Assembly: GCA_964591275.1 (NCBI GenBank)
Contig: CAZQAE010000106.1
Coordinates: 1-14,023 of the forward strand
Direction of reading: 5' to 3'
From: G963674685 sp964591275
GTDB lineage: Bacteria; Lernaellota; Lernaellaia; JACKCT01
Length of the DNA: 14,023 nucleotides
This document shows positions 13,165 to 14,023 of this stretch, one piece after another. The notes beneath the pieces are model-generated. The model did no database searches, was not told the DNA's origin, and saw nothing but the letters and a program-made list of their open reading frames with translations. Positions within the stretch are counted from its first letter, which is position 1, and every line of letters starts with the position of its first letter. The translations under genes were made by a program, and so were the position numbers.

Positions 13165-14023
13165 CTACCTCTTTACATTACACAGATCCAGCACCATCTT
13201 CTCCAGAACAGCCTGATCCTTCACCCGACTGTTTTTCAGAGCAAAATCAACCCTTGACAAGATCAATATCGCTCGCCTGAGTTCACTGAGATGATAGGAT
13301 CTGGATTGATCGACGATTTTACTGGCGTAAAAAGGGCTGCCGCCGAGGGCTCTTGCAGCGTCATTTGGAGCATATCCGTCGCGCAACAGGCTGCTGGCGT
13401 TGAGCAATTTTTTCAAATGCCCGTATAGCGACGCGTGCAGGCGGATGGGATGAACTCCTGCATCGAGTATCGAGTTCAGCAATTGGAGAGCCTTAGACCG
13501 CTGTCTTTTCCCGAAAGCATCCATCAGTCCGAACACGTTGTCGTGCTTTACAGCGGCCATCACTTCTTCAAGATCCTGTCGGCTAATTTGAGTCTTTTTG
13601 CCGCCGATGAAAAGCGATGCCTTTTCAATCTCCGTCTGAATCCTTTCCAGGTTTTCCCCAAGAGCGGTGGCCAGAAATTCCGCAGCATCACTGGTAATTG
13701 TCTTTTCCCTATCGGTCACGAATTTTTTTATCCACTCAACGATCTGCCTGTCTTTCAGCTTTCCAAATTCGATCAAGCTTCCATGAGATTTCGCCATTTT
13801 AGCCACAGCTGTTCTTTTGTCGAATGAGGCGCCCGCCAGAATGATCGCGCAAGAATCGATTTCTTCTTTCACCAACTCGTTAATATTTTCGTATTGATCC
13901 TTGAGCATATCCTCGCAGCGATAGACGACAACAACGCGCCTTTTGGCCATCATGGGCATTGTCCGAACGATTTGAGACAGTCGTACGAAGTTGTCCATCC
14001 CCTTTCCTGCCCGGAAGGTATCG
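13165..14023 (-). CDS. holA: DNA polymerase III subunit delta (N-terminus beyond right edge)
   Basis: The frame is open to the window edge (285 residues visible, roughly 50 missing for a usual length near 340), so the true start is outside. Delta opens the beta sliding clamp inside the clamp-loader complex. The visible part has the family layout: the end of the RecA-like first domain (SQIVRTMPMMAKRRVVVVYRC, a diagnostic segment), a middle with SCAIILAGASFDKRTAVAK, then the helical lid (DAAEFLATALGENLERIQTEIEKASLF) and the C-terminal collar domain (NVFGLMDAFGKRQRSKALQLLN, then HPIRLHASLYGHLKKLL). The Walker A region is degenerate in this family. It converges with rpsT, with 90 bases between the stops. 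Confidence 0.93.
   Translation of the reverse strand, partial: DTFRAGKGMDNFVRLSQIVRTMPMMAKRRVVVVYRCEDMLKDQYENINELVKEEIDSCAIILAGASFDKRTAVAKMAKSHGSLIEFGKLKDRQIVEWIKKFVTDREKTITSDAAEFLATALGENLERIQTEIEKASLFIGGKKTQISRQDLEEVMAAVKHDNVFGLMDAFGKRQRSKALQLLNSILDAGVHPIRLHASLYGHLKKLLNASSLLRDGYAPNDAARALGGSPFYASKIVDQSRSYHLSELRRAILILSRVDFALKNSRVKDQAVLEKMVLDLCNVKR

Noticed and set aside
1..14023. CRISPR array, insertion sequence, rRNA or toxin-antitoxin pair
   Set aside because: I read both strands for regularly spaced repeats, transposase motifs, rRNA and toxin partners of the XRE protein and found none.

Overview
This is a 14 kb window from a Gram-negative bacterium, inferred from two lipoprotein signal peptides, a MurJ flippase and an ordinary sigma70-type promoter. 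The partial lipoprotein at the left edge matures to CGGAGVG followed by a run of Asp. I associate that acidic leader with Deltaproteobacteria-like and related uncultured lineages, but the taxon is an inference only. The right half (about 5.8-14.0 kb) is conserved chromosomal housekeeping DNA and the left part (about 1.7-5.7 kb) looks like accessory DNA.

Layout. 1-1.65 kb: the start of one lipoprotein gene and a complete second one, both on the minus strand. A C4-A(7/8)-G4-CGACA motif lies upstream of each. The 584-base gap between them holds a nested stem structure (162-249), a 12-bp palindrome and the second gene's terminator. 1.75-5.6 kb: a putative mobile-element remnant. A minus-strand replication-initiator-like protein carries a complete staphylococcal-nuclease (SNase) domain at its C-terminus. 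Divergent from it is a tightly packed plus-strand cluster: an excisionase-like HTH protein, two unknown small proteins joined by ATGA overlaps, and an XRE-family repressor. The cluster ends near a strong hairpin terminator and the 3' end of a tRNA-Arg(TCT), the usual geometry for tRNA-targeted elements. No integrase or second attachment site is visible.

5.8-14.0 kb: tRNA-Arg with a good promoter, then a minus-strand series read right to left: murJ (lipid II flippase), purL (with a PurS-like N-terminal extension), purQ, and a five-bladed beta-propeller glycosidase-like protein. purL and purQ are one base apart and together form the glutamine-dependent FGAM synthase of purine synthesis. A 157-bp nested palindromic repeat separates purQ from the propeller gene. 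rpsT (ribosomal protein S20, UUG start) diverges from murJ, and its promoter overlaps a possible murJ promoter. holA (DNA polymerase III delta) converges on rpsT and runs off the right edge.

No complete known defence system, CRISPR array or insertion sequence is visible. The best candidates for something undescribed are the Rep-SNase fusion with its orphan partner genes, the paired lipoprotein leader motif, and the two nested palindromic intergenic elements.
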